DNA from: Oxyruncus cristatus | Taxonomy: Eukaryota; Chordata; Aves; Passeriformes; Cotingidae | Assembly (NCBI GenBank): GCA_013399855.1 | Contig: VXAY01003830.1 | Location: 1,738,734 to 1,802,733 of the forward strand | Direction: 5' to 3' | Length of the DNA: 64,000 bases | Shown: positions 22,101 to 41,606 of the stretch, piece after piece | How the letters are laid out: each line of letters starts with the position of its first letter | How positions within the stretch are numbered: the first letter of the stretch is position 1 | Program-made: the position numbers and the translations under genes | The notes under the pieces: model-generated | What the model saw: only the letters and a program-made list of their open reading frames with translations | Told to the model about the DNA's origin: nothing | Database searches by the model: none

Positions 22101-25100
22101 GATTTACTTTCCAGGTTCTCAATTTACACAAATATAATAGGAACAAGACTGGAAGTGGATTTATAGTTCCAATATAGCCATTTGATCACACTGTCTCACA
22201 TAGTTTACAAATCCATCTATCTACAGACCATGAAAAATGCTGCATTTGCAGTCTCTTGTGACCACGCTCTCAGAGGTGGCTAGAGAGGCTCTGCTAAGAG
22301 AGACATCAGAAGCATATATTGGAGCATCAGATAGTTAAATTTCTCAGGCCTGAGAACTGCCAAGGGGTTTAAACTTCCCCGAATTTCTTCTGCTTGTGCC
22401 ATGATGCATGGGAGATGTCAGTTCACCCTTCGTATGTAACTTATCTTCTCAGATTATAAACTTCTCTGTCTGAGGTCCAGAATGGATGGCAGTATAAGAG
22501 GGTGTATATATGTAGCTCCTTGGATGGCTGGTGTCTTGTTGAAGTAAGCCTATTGTCATGCACATGGCTTGGAAAAATTTGGCATTTTTTTGTGAACGTT
22601 AAGGACTGGATGCTTTTCACATGTGGAAAACACACAGTTTTGCGATCAGTAAGCACAAATAATTTTTACTTGTTTTGACTTGGTTTTTGCTGTTTTTTTC
22701 AAGAAGAAACTAAGTGCAAAAGGTGTATATTCTAACTGACCTGACTCTAGGAAGGACCTGTGTGTGGTTTTTCAGTGTGTGTGTGTTTTATTTAATAGTT
22801 TGGAGGGGTTTGTGTGTGTGTGTTTTCTGTTGTTGTTGTTGTATTTGTGAGTTTGTTGTTTGCTTTTCTAATGGAATTTCAGGAATTGGAGCCAATGTCT
22901 CTGTCATTGGGACGTGTTGTTTGGTACTGAGGTTGGAGACTGTGACTGCTGTGTTACTCTGACTTGTGAGCAGGTACTTCAGCTGAGGTGAAAACAGTCA
23001 CTCTGGGTGTAGACAACAGTGTATCCAGGCTGGGGGAGCCGCAGCTGATGTTGCTGCCTCATGATTTACCTAGAGGGTGAGGAATAGTTTAGTGTCAGCT
23101 GAGACTCCTGTGTAGGTCACTTCCATGTAAATTTACCTACTATAGGTTTAATTGCTGAGTGATTTTCAAGTTCCTTTGTCCACACTTTTGACTCTCGGTT
23201 TAGGCTCTGAGTAATCCCAGGACTTCTGATATTTCTAGATTCTTCCTTGAAAGAACATGTTGTATTTGAAGTACCTACCTCCTCCTGTCTGCTCAGGTAG
23301 ACTTCTCAGTCTTACAAAATTAGGTCAGACTGGCAGTTTAAGGTGGATTTGTATTACCAGTGCTATGGCAATACTTGGTAATCTTACCATTAATGGCTTT
23401 ATAGATTAAAACATTCTAGTTGTCAAATATTTTGCCTCTTAAAATGAGGCCATTTTGGCCCTAGAGTTTAACACCATATCTGTTGGTACCATAGCAGAAG
23501 TGCCAAATAGAAGAATGCACTATTGTGTTTTCTGTTATAATTAATTAATTTCATATTTTAATATTTTTCTTGTACAACTAATATTTACAGTTTATTATAC
23601 TGAAGGCCTTGGCTATTATTTGGATTGTAATTCTCTTGCAGCTACTTCTAAGCTTGGCCAGTGATTTTTGGGAATAAAGGCCAATCCTCTTTTGAAGTGG
23701 AGATATTTATACAAGAGTGAATGTTAAAGAGAAAATACATTGCCTGAAAACATTTTTAATGCATTATTATTTGCATATTTTCATTGTCCTCAAAAATGTT
23801 TTTTAATCTGTTTTAAAATTACTTATAAACACTGTATTTGATTGTCTTAGCGAACTAAGCAATGTAGGGTTGCTCTTGATACTGATATCCTTACACACTT
23901 CATATGGAACCAGCCGACCTTCTGCATGCTGTGGCACAGAGCAGACATGGCCTGACGGCTGTGAGCTTTATGAGCAAGGGGATGTTTCTGCGAACAGCAG
24001 CCCCCACAACCTGACATCTTTTATTAATTTTCCTTCTTCACTTTTATGTTGTTAGCGAATGACCTGTCCCAGCATTCGTTCAGGATTTCAGCAGCTTTCA
24101 GGTAGTCTTCATTAGGAAAGTTCTTGTCTCTTAGAGAGAACACCTAAATTAAGACTCCTCTATCTTTTGGATCCTGGTGCATTCATCTGTTGGGTGCAGG
24201 TCCGGTAAAATATTTGCTACCTCCCTTAGGACCTTAATTTACCTGCCTGATACTATTATTGCCCAGAAATAGTACAGATTCATCCTTCCTCCCACGCCCC
24301 TCTGATTGTTGGTTGAACAGGTATGTCACGAATCAACATCAATATTAAATGAGAGGTTGGTTTTGAGCAGCTATTTTTTCCTTCAATATTAGTTGTTCTC
24401 AGCATGCTCAAAATTAATAGTATGTAAGTTGGAAATCTGCAGCAAAGTACAGCTTTAATTACTGTGCCTTTAAAGGGAAGTGCTTTTTTATTAAGCTTTT
24501 AAAGTGGCTTTTTAAGGAACTTCAGGACCTGGAAAACACACACACTGTGGTATGTACCAAATGTATTGTGAAATGTACCAAAAGTATGTTAACATATTAG
24601 GATTCGGTATAGATCTATTTTGTTATGTACCTGCATATAGCATTATATAAAAACATATACTACATAATCTGTACTGCTAACAATATATTCCAGCACTATA
24701 AGTTAAATTGCAGTAGTTTTTTGAAACACTTTTGCCTATTTCTTTCAAAAATACAAGTAAGTGTTGTAACTGTATATGTCCATTTAGTGCTTCTTGCAAA
24801 GTATAAGAAACAAGAAATGTGTTAAAAATATAGTATTTCAGGGAGAAAGCAAATATTATGGCATTATGCAAACTGAAGCAGTAACTTCCAGAGGATGCAG
24901 ATTAAATATGTGCTGCTGCAAGGGTTTGTATCTAACTGGCCACACTGATACAATAGGAGTTACATAGCTCAGTTGTGAAAAGCTTGTGAGGGTTTTCTTT
25001 CCAGTTACTCAATTATAAGATATCTCTGCATCTGAACTTTTATGGTTTGTGAGAGGAGAAAACTGAGATAATAAATAAACAACAGTTCCTTTCTCATCTG

Positions 25101-28100
25101 ACACCTACCCCCTCAAAGCAAGTACAGAAGGAAATACTTGTAAAAATGCCATACTATTACTGGATGAAGTGATTCTTACAGTGTTTATATAAATTTATTT
25201 GAAATTCCTCTTGATCAAAAGTACTTCAGTGCTTATCTCTGGCATTAATCTTTTTTTTTTACTTGTTTTTTGTCTCCCATTGTGTTTGGGCCAACTATGA
25301 CAGCATTACTTATACACACTAGAGATGAGATTTAGTGTGAGTGGAGTTCTTACAAAAGTCATACATAGTCAAAAAAATAAACTGAAGACCTTTATATTCA
25401 GAGGTGCAATTTTGATGCAGATTAGGTTGACACTGGCAGAGTAATAATTTCAAAGTGTTGGAAGACATTTGCACTTCTAATATGGCAGAAAGGGAGGACT
25501 TGCTCAAATTTAGTAGGCAGAACACAGTCTGTAAAATAAAGAATAAGAAAACCAATTTATACCGAGATAAGGGGCGATGAGATGATGTAAACCATTGCCA
25601 TACTCTGCAGTGTCTCTCAGCTTTAAAATAAAACATTTTTAAAATGTTGTCTAATTATTTTTAATTGTTCTTTTGATGATATTAATGAGGTTAAATAGTT
25701 TTTTAAAAATATTACTATACCTAAATAGTTGACATATCATTCCAGTAATCCGAGTTTGATCTAGAATCTGCTTGAATTAAGTAGTCTTTGAAAAAAGCCT
25801 AGTGGGCTTTGCTCTACAAAATGCTTATTTAGTTCTTCAAAGTGCTATACTTGATAGCTGCAATCAATTACAGCATCTAAAGCTTGTGCTGAAATTCAAG
25901 CCTGTGAAGCTAGTTGAGACTCCACCAGAATGCTTATGTACTTAACTAGTGATTATATGAGCCACTGCTCACATATTTAAAGCTGAGTACTTGTGTGTTT
26001 GTTGTTTTTCTTTTATACACTCTCTAGAGTGATGGATTCAACCTGAAGTGTTTCCCCACCTTCCCTAAGTTATGTATTAAAAAATATTATGTGACATGGA
26101 ATAAAAATAAAGTTGGGTGAAATTGGAGGAAAAAGTTCCAAATCAAATTCAGGTAATTATTTGATAACTCATTATATGGAGTTTATGAATAGTTGCTCCC
26201 CACAGAGCTGCATGTTTCTGCCACATCTGCTCTACACTGGGAGTAAGAGTGGGGAGGTTCGCTGTGTGTGCCACTGAAGGGATTTCAGTTTGTGCATCCT
26301 CTCCTTTCATCCAAAAAGAGGAAAGCACCTCTTTTTTTTTGGATGGGCAGCCAGTGGATTCACCCTGGCTGTTTCTGAAGCTATTTGTGCTAAAGGAAGA
26401 CAGCAAGGCTGTCTCTGTTACACCTGGGACTTACCTAGCCCTGGCAGCCAGAGAGGACCCTTGCTTTCTTCCTTTGTCTTGATATTTTTAGTCTTCCTTT
26501 TCCATTTGTGCTATTTATTAACTACCAATTTGCCACTTAAATTTATCGAGCCTGCCAGCTCCATTTTGTGCTTGATGCTGAACAAAACCTCCATGTTTTG
26601 GAAGCAGTATTTTTGGTTTGCCCACAGAAGCCCATAAGCAGCTGCAGGTTTTCTAACTTACCTGCAGTAATAAAGGTCTACATAAATGATGCCCCATAAG
26701 TTTTAAGTGTCATACTCACTTTTGTCTTAAATTTCTCAGTTTCATCTCTGTGCTTTCAGTTATAAATTGCTACAATGATCTCAGTCTCAGGTATTCTTCA
26801 TGAAATGATGTTAAAGAAATTATAAAGCCCTGTGTTGATTGATATGTTACATTATGTATAATAAATATTTGAGTAAAGTAGTAACGAGATTGTATTTCAC
26901 TGTTTATACAGCATTACACAGATGTGGCAAAAGGGTTAAAAACTCAACTGCTCCAGAGTGAGGAGGTGCCTGAACTGCAGTTGTCTCTTGGATTTCCAGC
27001 CCTGGTGTTAAGCAGTTAATCAGGCTCTAGGGTTAAATACAGAGCAGCAGGGTACATAGTTTCCCACCAATGCCCAACTAAATACCAGAGAAGTAAAACA
27101 ATGATGAAATGAGCTTCATGCAGCAAATGGACTAAATGTGCTGGTCCCCCGCTAATTTATCATCCTTATCATTCTGTAGCCCTCTGTCTTTTCCCATCTT
27201 TGTACATTATGTAGGGGAACAAGAAACTACAGGCTCATCAAGAAGAATCTTGGGAGGAACTGGAGGAGGCAGTTTTAGGGAGAAGTGTTTGTTTTTGGAG
27301 AGGATTGTGCGTCTATGCTGATGGGGAGTATAAACATGCATTTCAACACTTAAGCTAGAGAAAAGTCTGCCTGGATCTGAAAAATGTTTTTGAAATGCAG
27401 GAGGTCCAGTGGTGAAGCACAGCTTTGTGCTGCTACCGCCATGTTGCCTGGGGCTAGCAAGTTAGATGGTCTCAGAGACACCCAGCGTGGGGAGGAGACA
27501 ATCATTAAAAAAAAATTATCAAAAAGTACATTTTCCTTTAACTAGCATAACGCAGTTGTTTTTTTTCACTACCTTAGGAGTAACTTGCTTACAGTTCCCT
27601 TATTCTTGCTATTTTTTTTTTTTTTTGTTTGGTGGCTGAATATAACTACACATTCTTTTGTGTCTGAAAAACAAAGTGAGCAAATACAATTTCTGCAGGA
27701 TTCTCTTATTCGGTTCCACATCTTTTCCTCTAAAGTAAAGCATATAGCTGTTCTTCAGTTAGATTTGCTCACCCATTCACTGAAAATGAGTGATGCTGAG
27801 AGCATCTCATTCCCTGGTGCTTCTTTGTGGTTCTTGCATGGAGCTGTGAGACAGAATACACCTGTACTGCCTCCTTGTGCTTTCAGCAATATTTAGACAA
27901 GCACATCCCTCAGCTTCTGTGTGAAAAATAAGTTATATCTTGGTATGCCAGTGCTTGCTTGAGTGCTATTGTGCTTCATGCAGTAAATTGCAGACTGTAG
28001 CTGTATTGAGATGATATATTTTTTTCTTAGAATGTATTATATAAACCACTTTACAATCTCTATCAATCTCTATCAAATTAACTGCAATGTGTGGGAAGTG

Positions 28101-28477
28101 ACCTGTGTAAAATTATCCAGTTTTACAGATGGTAAGAACAATCCTGAAAATGCATTTTAGCTTATGGCAACATATTGATGGTGCTGCAGCTGTTGGGCAA
28201 ATACAGATATTGTCTGACTTTACTTCACAAATGTGGAGGCTGGAGGAGTCCTTGCTCAAATGTGAGAAAGTGTAAGTGAACCTTGGTACTTTTTTCCATC
28301 TGGTAACTGCCAAGAGTAAGAAGTAGCTCCTTCTCCTACAGCTACAGCTGTAGCTCATTCTTCTACAGCTACAGCCTGGTTAATAAATGCATCTGTATTT
28401 TGGCCATGTATTCTGTCTTCTGAGTGCTGGTGCCAACTGCTTTCTCCCAGTTTTGGTACTGGTCATTGCTCACTCTT
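19116..28477. other. Intron 4 stretch, about 9 kb, without recognised repeats or genes
   Basis: This is AT-rich intron. It contains T/G-rich tracts at 20487-20522 and 21015-21066, a GT/TTG-rich stretch at 22773-22855, and the perfect 14-bp palindrome GCTACAGCTGTAGC at 28341-28354 within a short CTACAGCTACAGC duplication. Open frames such as 26290-26637 (115 codons) show no recognisable domain and no splice or conservation signal that I can see. Confidence 0.6.
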
Positions 28478-29742
28478 TTACAAGAAGGGCCTTGAAGAAT
28501 ATCTGGGGAACTAAAGACCCATTAGCCTGACCTTAATGCCAGGGAAGGTCATGGAGCAGATCATCTTGTGTGTCATAACATGGTGAGTGCAGGACAACCA
28601 TGAGATCAGGCCCAGCCATGTGGCTTTATGAAAGGCATATCTTTGCTTCACTTATCTCCTTCTGTGACAAGGTAACCCATGTAGTGGATGAGGGAAAGGC
28701 TGTGGGTGTTGTCTTCTTGGACCCTGTTAAAAGCCTCTGACACTCTCTCTAACACCATTCTCCTGGAGAAACTGTCTGCTCATGGCTTGGACAGGTGCAC
28801 TGTTCACTGGGTAGGTAACTGCCCGGATGGCCAGGTTCAGAGAGTGGGGGTGAATGTAACTCAGAGAGTTACATCCAGTTGGCAGCTGATCATTAGTGGT
28901 GTTTCCCAGGGTTCAATACTGGGGCCAGTCCTGCTTAATTTCTTTACTGATGATCTGGATGAGGGGATGGAGTGCACCTTCAGTCAGTTTGCAGACGACA
29001 CCAAGTTGGGCAGGAACGTTGAACTGCTTAAGGGCAGGAAGGCTCTGTAGAGGGATCTGGACAAGTTGGATTGATGGGCTGAGGCAAACTGGGTGAGGTA
29101 CAACATGGCAAAGTGTCGGGTCCTGCACTTGGGTCACAACAACCCCAGATAGTGCTACAGGTTGGGGGAAGAGTGGCTGTCCACCGGAAAAGGACCTTGG
29201 GGTGCTGGTTGACATCTGGCTGGGTATGAGCCAGCCAGCAGTGTGCCTAGGGGGCCAAGAAGGCCAATGGCATCCTGGACTGTATCAGAAATAGTGAGGC
29301 CAGAGGGACTACGGCAGCAATTGTCCCCCTCTACTTGGCACTGGCAAGGCCACACCTTGAATCCTGCATCCAGTTCTGGGCCCCTCACTACAGGAAAGAC
29401 ATTGAGGTGCTGTAGTGTGTCCAATGAAGTTGGTGAAGGGTTTGGAACACTAGTCTTATGAGGAGTGGCTGAGGACCTCAACCTATCTCAGGGGTGGTTT
29501 AGATTGGATATTAGGAAGATTTTCTTCACTGAAAGGGTGATAGTCAGTCATTGGAACAAACTGCCCAGGGAACAAACTGCCCTGGGATGGTGGAGCCACC
29601 ATCCCAGGAGGTATTTAAAAGACGTGTAGATGTGGCATTTAGGGACATGGTTTAGTGGCAGACTTGTCAATATTAGGTTAATGGTTGGACTTGATGATCT
29701 CAAAGGTCTTTTTCATCCTAAACAATTTTATGATTTTGTGAT
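28478..29742 (+). mobile_element. CR1 LINE, about 1.26-kb 5'-truncated copy spanning the reverse transcriptase domain
   Basis: The copy begins in the ORF2 finger region (RPISLTLMPGKVMEQIIL), continues through [28 protein letters not shown] and the catalytic FADDTKLG motif at 28988-29011, then the thumb and C-terminal region, and ends in the 3' UTR (GGACTTGATGATCTCAAAGG, TTTATGATTTTGTGATG). Several frameshifts and stops break the frame (for example RKAL-stop near 29050), so it cannot make protein. Near 29552-29608 it has a duplicated GGGAACAAACTGCCC and a perfect 13-bp hairpin. It is antisense to the host gene. Confidence 0.95.
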
Positions 29743-35868
<6,126 letters not shown>

Positions 35869-38800
35869 CTATGGAAAAAACAAGAAGGGCTCTTTGTATT
35901 TTCATACTGATTAACTCACCAGAATTTTACTTTTAGATAAGTCTCAGTAACTGAGTAACAGTATCAACAGGAAATCTAGGGATCATTAAGGTGTTGTTGT
36001 CACTAGCCATGATCATAAGTCTTGGCTTGTTCAAACCTCACACCACTCACCAGTGGCAGTGACTACCACAGGCTTTTAGAACCTCTTGAGTCAGAGGGAA
36101 TACACCTGTGTTTCCAGTCTGTGGATCAAACTTGGCTTTTGATTTTTTAAACCTTTGTTTTTAATGTGAAAAGAGCAGGGTTTAGGTGACCTCATCCAAA
36201 TAGCATTGCATAGCACTGAGGACATTCTTTTGATATGCCCTCCCTTCATCCTGAAAGATTCCCTCCACAATCCAGAAAGGCTAGCAGTCCTTAGACTTCC
36301 TCAGAAAGAGCAAATATGACCTCAGAACATAATGGATAACTTCCCATTCCCCATCTGCTGGAGTTGCTAGATGCAATGACTTCAGATAGCCAGGCACACC
36401 TTGCCTCAGCCTGGGGAATGCAGTCCTTTCTGTCCTTGACAATTGGATTTTACTGCACAGAAAATCAACACCTCTTCTTGACTATCATGTTGTAACTTAG
36501 GTGAAATACCATTTATGCAGCCTTTCAGCTCTCACTTCATCTGAAAAGAAATTGTTCTAAAAGGCTTCTAGTCTGATTTACTCTTACCTATCTTTCTGGG
36601 AATTTGATCATCTTAAAGGTAGTCAATTTTTTAAAGTGGAAAAGCCCATATACTTTGTAGCTGATGGAGTTCTTAAAAGATGACTAAAACAGTAGTATGT
36701 GGACTATTAGTTTTCTCTTCCTCATCTCCTCCCCCAAAACTGTTTTCAAGTGACAGGTCACACTGTCACACAGTTTTTTTGTGGTAGAAGTGCATCAAAA
36801 TCATAGATATTATTGAAAAAATTGGTCGGATTTTTTTTTTAATGTGATAAAAAACCTTACCTCTGTCATTCTCACAAATCCTGACATGGACTCTAATTTT
36901 TGAAGAAACAGCATAAAAACTGTCTGATACAATTTGCTCTCTCCGTCTTTAGTGGCTTCTTCAGACTGTATCATTGCCATGAAATGAAGGCAGAGTTGTT
37001 ACATTTCAAAAAGTCTTTTTACCTGAAATGTTGCATCTAACAGAGCTATGGACTTATCAGTAAACGTTGTTAGTAAAAATACTGTTCTTCCTTGTCCTTG
37101 GCCTGTAGGAATTTTTTGCATGGATGAAATATCAGTGGTTATATACAATAGGACAATTACATCCATTGTGAGCAGAGATCCCAGATTTGCAAGGACTTCA
37201 TAGATACGCCCTCTTCCAGGCCTGCAAGACAATTGCTACCCACAACAAAGACAAGAGGTTATATTCTCAAGGTATAAGTTTGGTTTTTTTCGCGGCCCAG
37301 GTCCCTAGGAGGAGGTCAGGACAGCTTCTTTGCTTTCTAGACCATGCTGGTCAAGCCTGGAACTACAAAGTAATGCAGTGGAGCATATGCTGTGCACTGT
37401 TGAGTGGGTGATTTATAATTTAAATAGAGCTACAGAGAAGCACGAATACAAAGGAGGCAAGTTTTTGAATGTACAACTTGAATAAAAGTGGGTTAGAAGC
37501 CTCACTTAAAGAGAAGTTAGATCCCTGCCCTTTGTTCCACCTTGTACAGCAATCAGGTGGGAATTGGACGAGAGAAAATGAAAATTAAAAAAACAACAAC
37601 AAAAAACCTAAAAAACAAAGAAGAAAAATCCAAATGAAGGTGAAAAAAACTAAACATCACAAGTCTTCATTTTTCATGTGTTGTATCTGTTTTATAACCT
37701 GTCCGACTTCAAGCCACTTCAGGTAGAAAAGCCTTCAGAGATGACTGATAACAGTTAACCTCAGTGCTTCTCCAGGTATGCTCTACATCTTCTGCTTGAT
37801 TCAGCAGAGCCTATGCAGTCCTCAGCACAGATGGAATAGAAATTCCAATTATACACAATAATCTTTTCTCCTTCTTGTTTTCCTTTGTATTTTCACTAGG
37901 TCTTAAAGCTGCTTTTGTAGAACTGTCATGCTGTCCTGGAAGAAAGCAAACAATTGAGAGGGGTGTCTACGTGATGGTTCTCAAAGCTCAACCAAGAGAG
38001 AAAAATAGTCAAGGTAAGCTACAAGAGATCTCAAAGGATGTGATTAAGTGAAAGAAAAAGAAATTCTGTGTCTTGGCTATGACTATTAGAAGAAAATGGG
38101 TTGCTATTTTTATTTCTGTTAAGAAATTTTGTTTCATCCAGCTGTGTTACATGTCAAATACTGTGGCTGGTAACACTACGGTAAGAGTGATCCTCCGCCC
38201 TGTAATTGTGCTATACTATGGAGAAGTACACGGCAAGCCAGCAAGGGCTAATGAGGAAGAAAAAATTCTGAGCTTCATCCTAAAGGAATCTCAGTGTTTA
38301 TTAACTGAGGAAATTATCTATTTTTTTTCCCATTCCCCAGTACCTGAGGGTGTTATTTAATATTTTAATGAGGAAAATAGTTTGATGTCACAATTGTGAG
38401 AGTCCCTGTTGCTGTAAATTCTTATTTTAAAAAGCATAGTTAAACATTGTTTTAAGGAAAAGCAAGTCATGTCTGAGCTATAATAACCCAGATTATACAG
38501 TTATATATTTGCTAATTTTTTAAATTAATATCTTTCTCATATCTCATCAGTGAAGAATAAAATACTGGCAAGTCAGATGGCTAGTCGCATCTTGGAGGTT
38601 TCTGCATTATTTTTTTATATTGTACAGCGGTGTGAGTGAAGTGGCAATGTAATGACTACTTGTCTTCTACCCTGTAAAATTTGCTGGGGATTTTGTGGTT
38701 TCAAGCTCTGGAATATATGAATAATTTCCAAATCTGTCATATCTATAGTGGTAATTGGCTGCAGAATTTTTTAAGCTTTTTATGAAAGCTTCCCAAGATT

Positions 38801-41359
38801 CCCATCAGTCTAGACATGGAAATAAATCAGACTAGGTTTAACTTCCACATTTAAGAATTTTTATTCATGAGTTAAAAAAACAAGGCTCAATGTAAAATTA
38901 AAAAAAAGAATGTTTCTACAGCTAACTGTTCTTTTATTTGTTTTTAAAAATATTTCACTTTTTTTAGAAACACACTGGACATTTTTTGTGCTGAACTGTA
39001 CTTTCCATAATAAAAAAAAAACCTGTAATGCTGCATAAAAATCATGATATTTCAGTAGATTTAATTGAGCTACCTATGCTTTCCAGAAGTGCCTGCCTGC
39101 TTTTTCAGGGCATAGTGAACCTTTAGAGAGGTAATGTTAGAGCACCAATAATAAAGCTGTTTTTATACGTATCTGGTTTAGTGTTGTAACAAGTTTTTAT
39201 TTTTTAGAATGATTTTTTTTGTTCCTTTCTTAGTACTTGTGAAAATTTCTTATTTCTTTGTATCAAACTGGAAATGTGTAAGTCGATGTAACTAGCTGTG
39301 TACTCTAACATAAATCTCTACAGTGTTTTAATAAGGTGCATTAGGTTGCTAAGACAAATACTTACATGCTATTCCTAGGTAAGAGTGGTTCTGTGAAAAT
39401 GTGAGTAAGAGAAACTAGTCTATTTTACTCAGAATTGCAAATTATTTTGTAATCTGAATTTAAGCAGCCTGATAAATACTGGCACCAAGCTTCACAATTC
39501 ACTTTCTTGTAGGAAAGAAAATTAATGGACCACTGAAGCATATTGTACTTGAAGTCAGAAGAACAATTTATAGTTCCAGTAAGGAATAGACTGGAGAGTT
39601 GCCATAAGTTTCTTTTTATTTCTATATTTTTTTTTGTTCCCTATTCTTATTTTTTTTTTTTGGGGGGGCAATATGTATAGATGATGTAAGGGCAATAATG
39701 GACTTTTTCTTTCCTGTTAAGCCTCCAGGCACCTAGTGTTTCTTAAAAAACAATTGGAGGGAAAACAAAGGAATAGAAAAGTTTCTTATGGGCAAGTACT
39801 CCACAGACCAATATATGTTAATATATGTCTTGATACATCTTTTAAGAGCAAATACAGATAGCAGTAAGAGACAAACGTTTTCTCTCAGCTATTTCTCTGT
39901 GTGAGGCAGCTGAAAATAAGTTTTTTCTAAAAACCCCCAACTAGTCCAGGTGACTTATACCTGTCTATCTGCATCTGAGGATGCCAGTTAGTGTTCAAGT
40001 CCAGGTATTGGCAACTACAGTGCAAAGGTGTTCTAGATATTATACGGTGCTTTGTGCAGGCAGGAAAGGGAATGGTGGAATGACGTTTGAGGACTGTGAC
40101 TGTGTGCTCAAGTAGTTGTTCCTCATCCTCTCTGCAAAGCAGGATTAGAAAGCATTCCAAGGAAAAGAAATTTCAAGCTTTAACTTACATGCCAAAACAT
40201 TTAATCCGGCTTGGACTTGAAGTGGCAATACAAAGGAGTGGGACCGGGCATTTCGGCAAAAACTGTACTTCCCAGGTTCTTGTCTGGACCACGTGGAAGA
40301 TGGTGCCTTACTGACTGGAGGACTGACTAGATCAGCTTTGAGGGTCTACCACATGGAATGTGATGTGAGGATTAAAGCAAATTAAGCCAAAGATATGTTG
40401 GAAGGGTGCAGCACTTTCAAGTTCCTGTTAAGGCAAACCATTGTGTAAGAGTGAAGAATTAATTAAACCATGCTTGCCTTGCTACCTATAAGCAAGATAA
40501 TTGAAAAGCAGCCTGTTTTCCAACAATGGTTGTTCCCAAGTACTTAATTTTTTTTTCTTTGTAATTTCCAGCTAGCTCAGCAGGGGTGAACTATGAGACC
40601 ATTATGAAGTGCCTGAACGTCTAAGGAGGATGACACAGTGCTAAGAGCTCAGAATAATTCCTTGTGGTGTCAGTGCACAGCACTGCAGGTGAAGCTGAAC
40701 TGATTGCAATCTTAGGAGCAGATGGGAGAGGTTTGTTGAATTTTGGTTTGAACCCTATTGTATAAGTGATAACAGTACCAGAAATCTTGTGGGAACTGGA
40801 CAAAAATTAAAGAGAACACAAGCATGTGAACATCAGTAATGTGTAAATGGAGTCACTGGATGAACTTAGTTGAGCATGTGAAGCCAAGTAAAATCCCCAC
40901 AAACCTTAATTCTGTGATGTGCAGGGCCTTATGGTAAGCTTCTAAGTAGGAAATCACTAGTGAAGACAGCCAACCACTGCTAGACTCCTTGGCTCAAGAA
41001 GATGTTTAACAATATAGCATAGAAGATGTATATATCTTAATGTAAGGTTGGGCTAACTTTATAAAAACAGTAACTGAATTTTTTTTAATGCCTCAATATA
41101 CATATATATTTTTTACCAATTTACTTCTCAGTAGCAGTTATTTCTATTTCTGTGGGTCTGGTGACTGAAATCTATTTGATTCTTCCTGCCTTGTTCTCAG
41201 TTGTCATTCTACTATATCAATTTTCTTTAGTTTCAAGAAAAGCAGATGGAGGTCAAAGTGACATGCAGTGAGTCGGTGGCTCTACCTGGAATAGAAACAG
41301 TAATTACATAGCTGTCAGATCTTTAGACTTGTATATCTACAATCAAAATCTTACTGTGT
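35869..41359. other. Intron 3 stretch beside exon 4, no genes recognised
   Basis: There are no recognisable transposons in this 5.5 kb. Simple sequence includes an A/AAC-rich patch at 37587-37660 and T runs near 36830-36840 and 39648-39661 followed by G7. Nothing resembling the preceding GABRB exon was found. Confidence 0.6.
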
Positions 41360-41378
41360 TTTTTGGTGTGCGTGTGTT

Positions 41379-41395
41379 TTGTGGTTTTTTGGTTT

Positions 41396-41426
<31 letters not shown>

Positions 41427-41516
41427 GTTTGGTTTGGNTTTTTTTTTTTTTTTTTTTTTTTTGGTGTGTGTGTTTTTTATTGGTTAGTTGCCTTTTTTTT
41501 TTTTAGCTTTATATGC
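41379..41516. repeat. Long T/G low-complexity tract containing an N
   Basis: Runs of T (about 28 at 41399-41426 and 24 at 41439-41462) are broken by GTTTGGTTTGG and GGTGTGTGTG. The single ambiguous base of the window is at 41438, between the two T runs. The 69-codon frame here is almost entirely Phe and is an artefact of composition. Length in this tract is probably unreliable. Confidence 0.95.
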
Positions 41517-41571
41517 AATTACTACTTCAGGTTTTGGTGTTTTGGGATTTGTTTAGGTTTTGTTGTTGTTT

Positions 41572-41606
41572 ATAGTCACAGTCTATAGTCACAGTTCATA
41601 GTCACT
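41572..41606. repeat. Three-copy short tandem repeat ATAGTCAC
   Basis: ATAGTCACAG, ATAGTCACAG and ATAGTCACTG recur at about 13-14-bp spacing. They lie at the downstream edge of the CR1 endonuclease fossil. On the minus strand the first unit reads as the SCSDYE codons of that element, so the array looks like a local expansion of CR1 sequence. Confidence 0.8.

Noticed and set aside
26290..26637. A 115-codon frame with a hydrophobic stretch
   Set aside because: No recognised homology and no promoter or splice evidence; the hydrophobic part is a T-rich composition effect.
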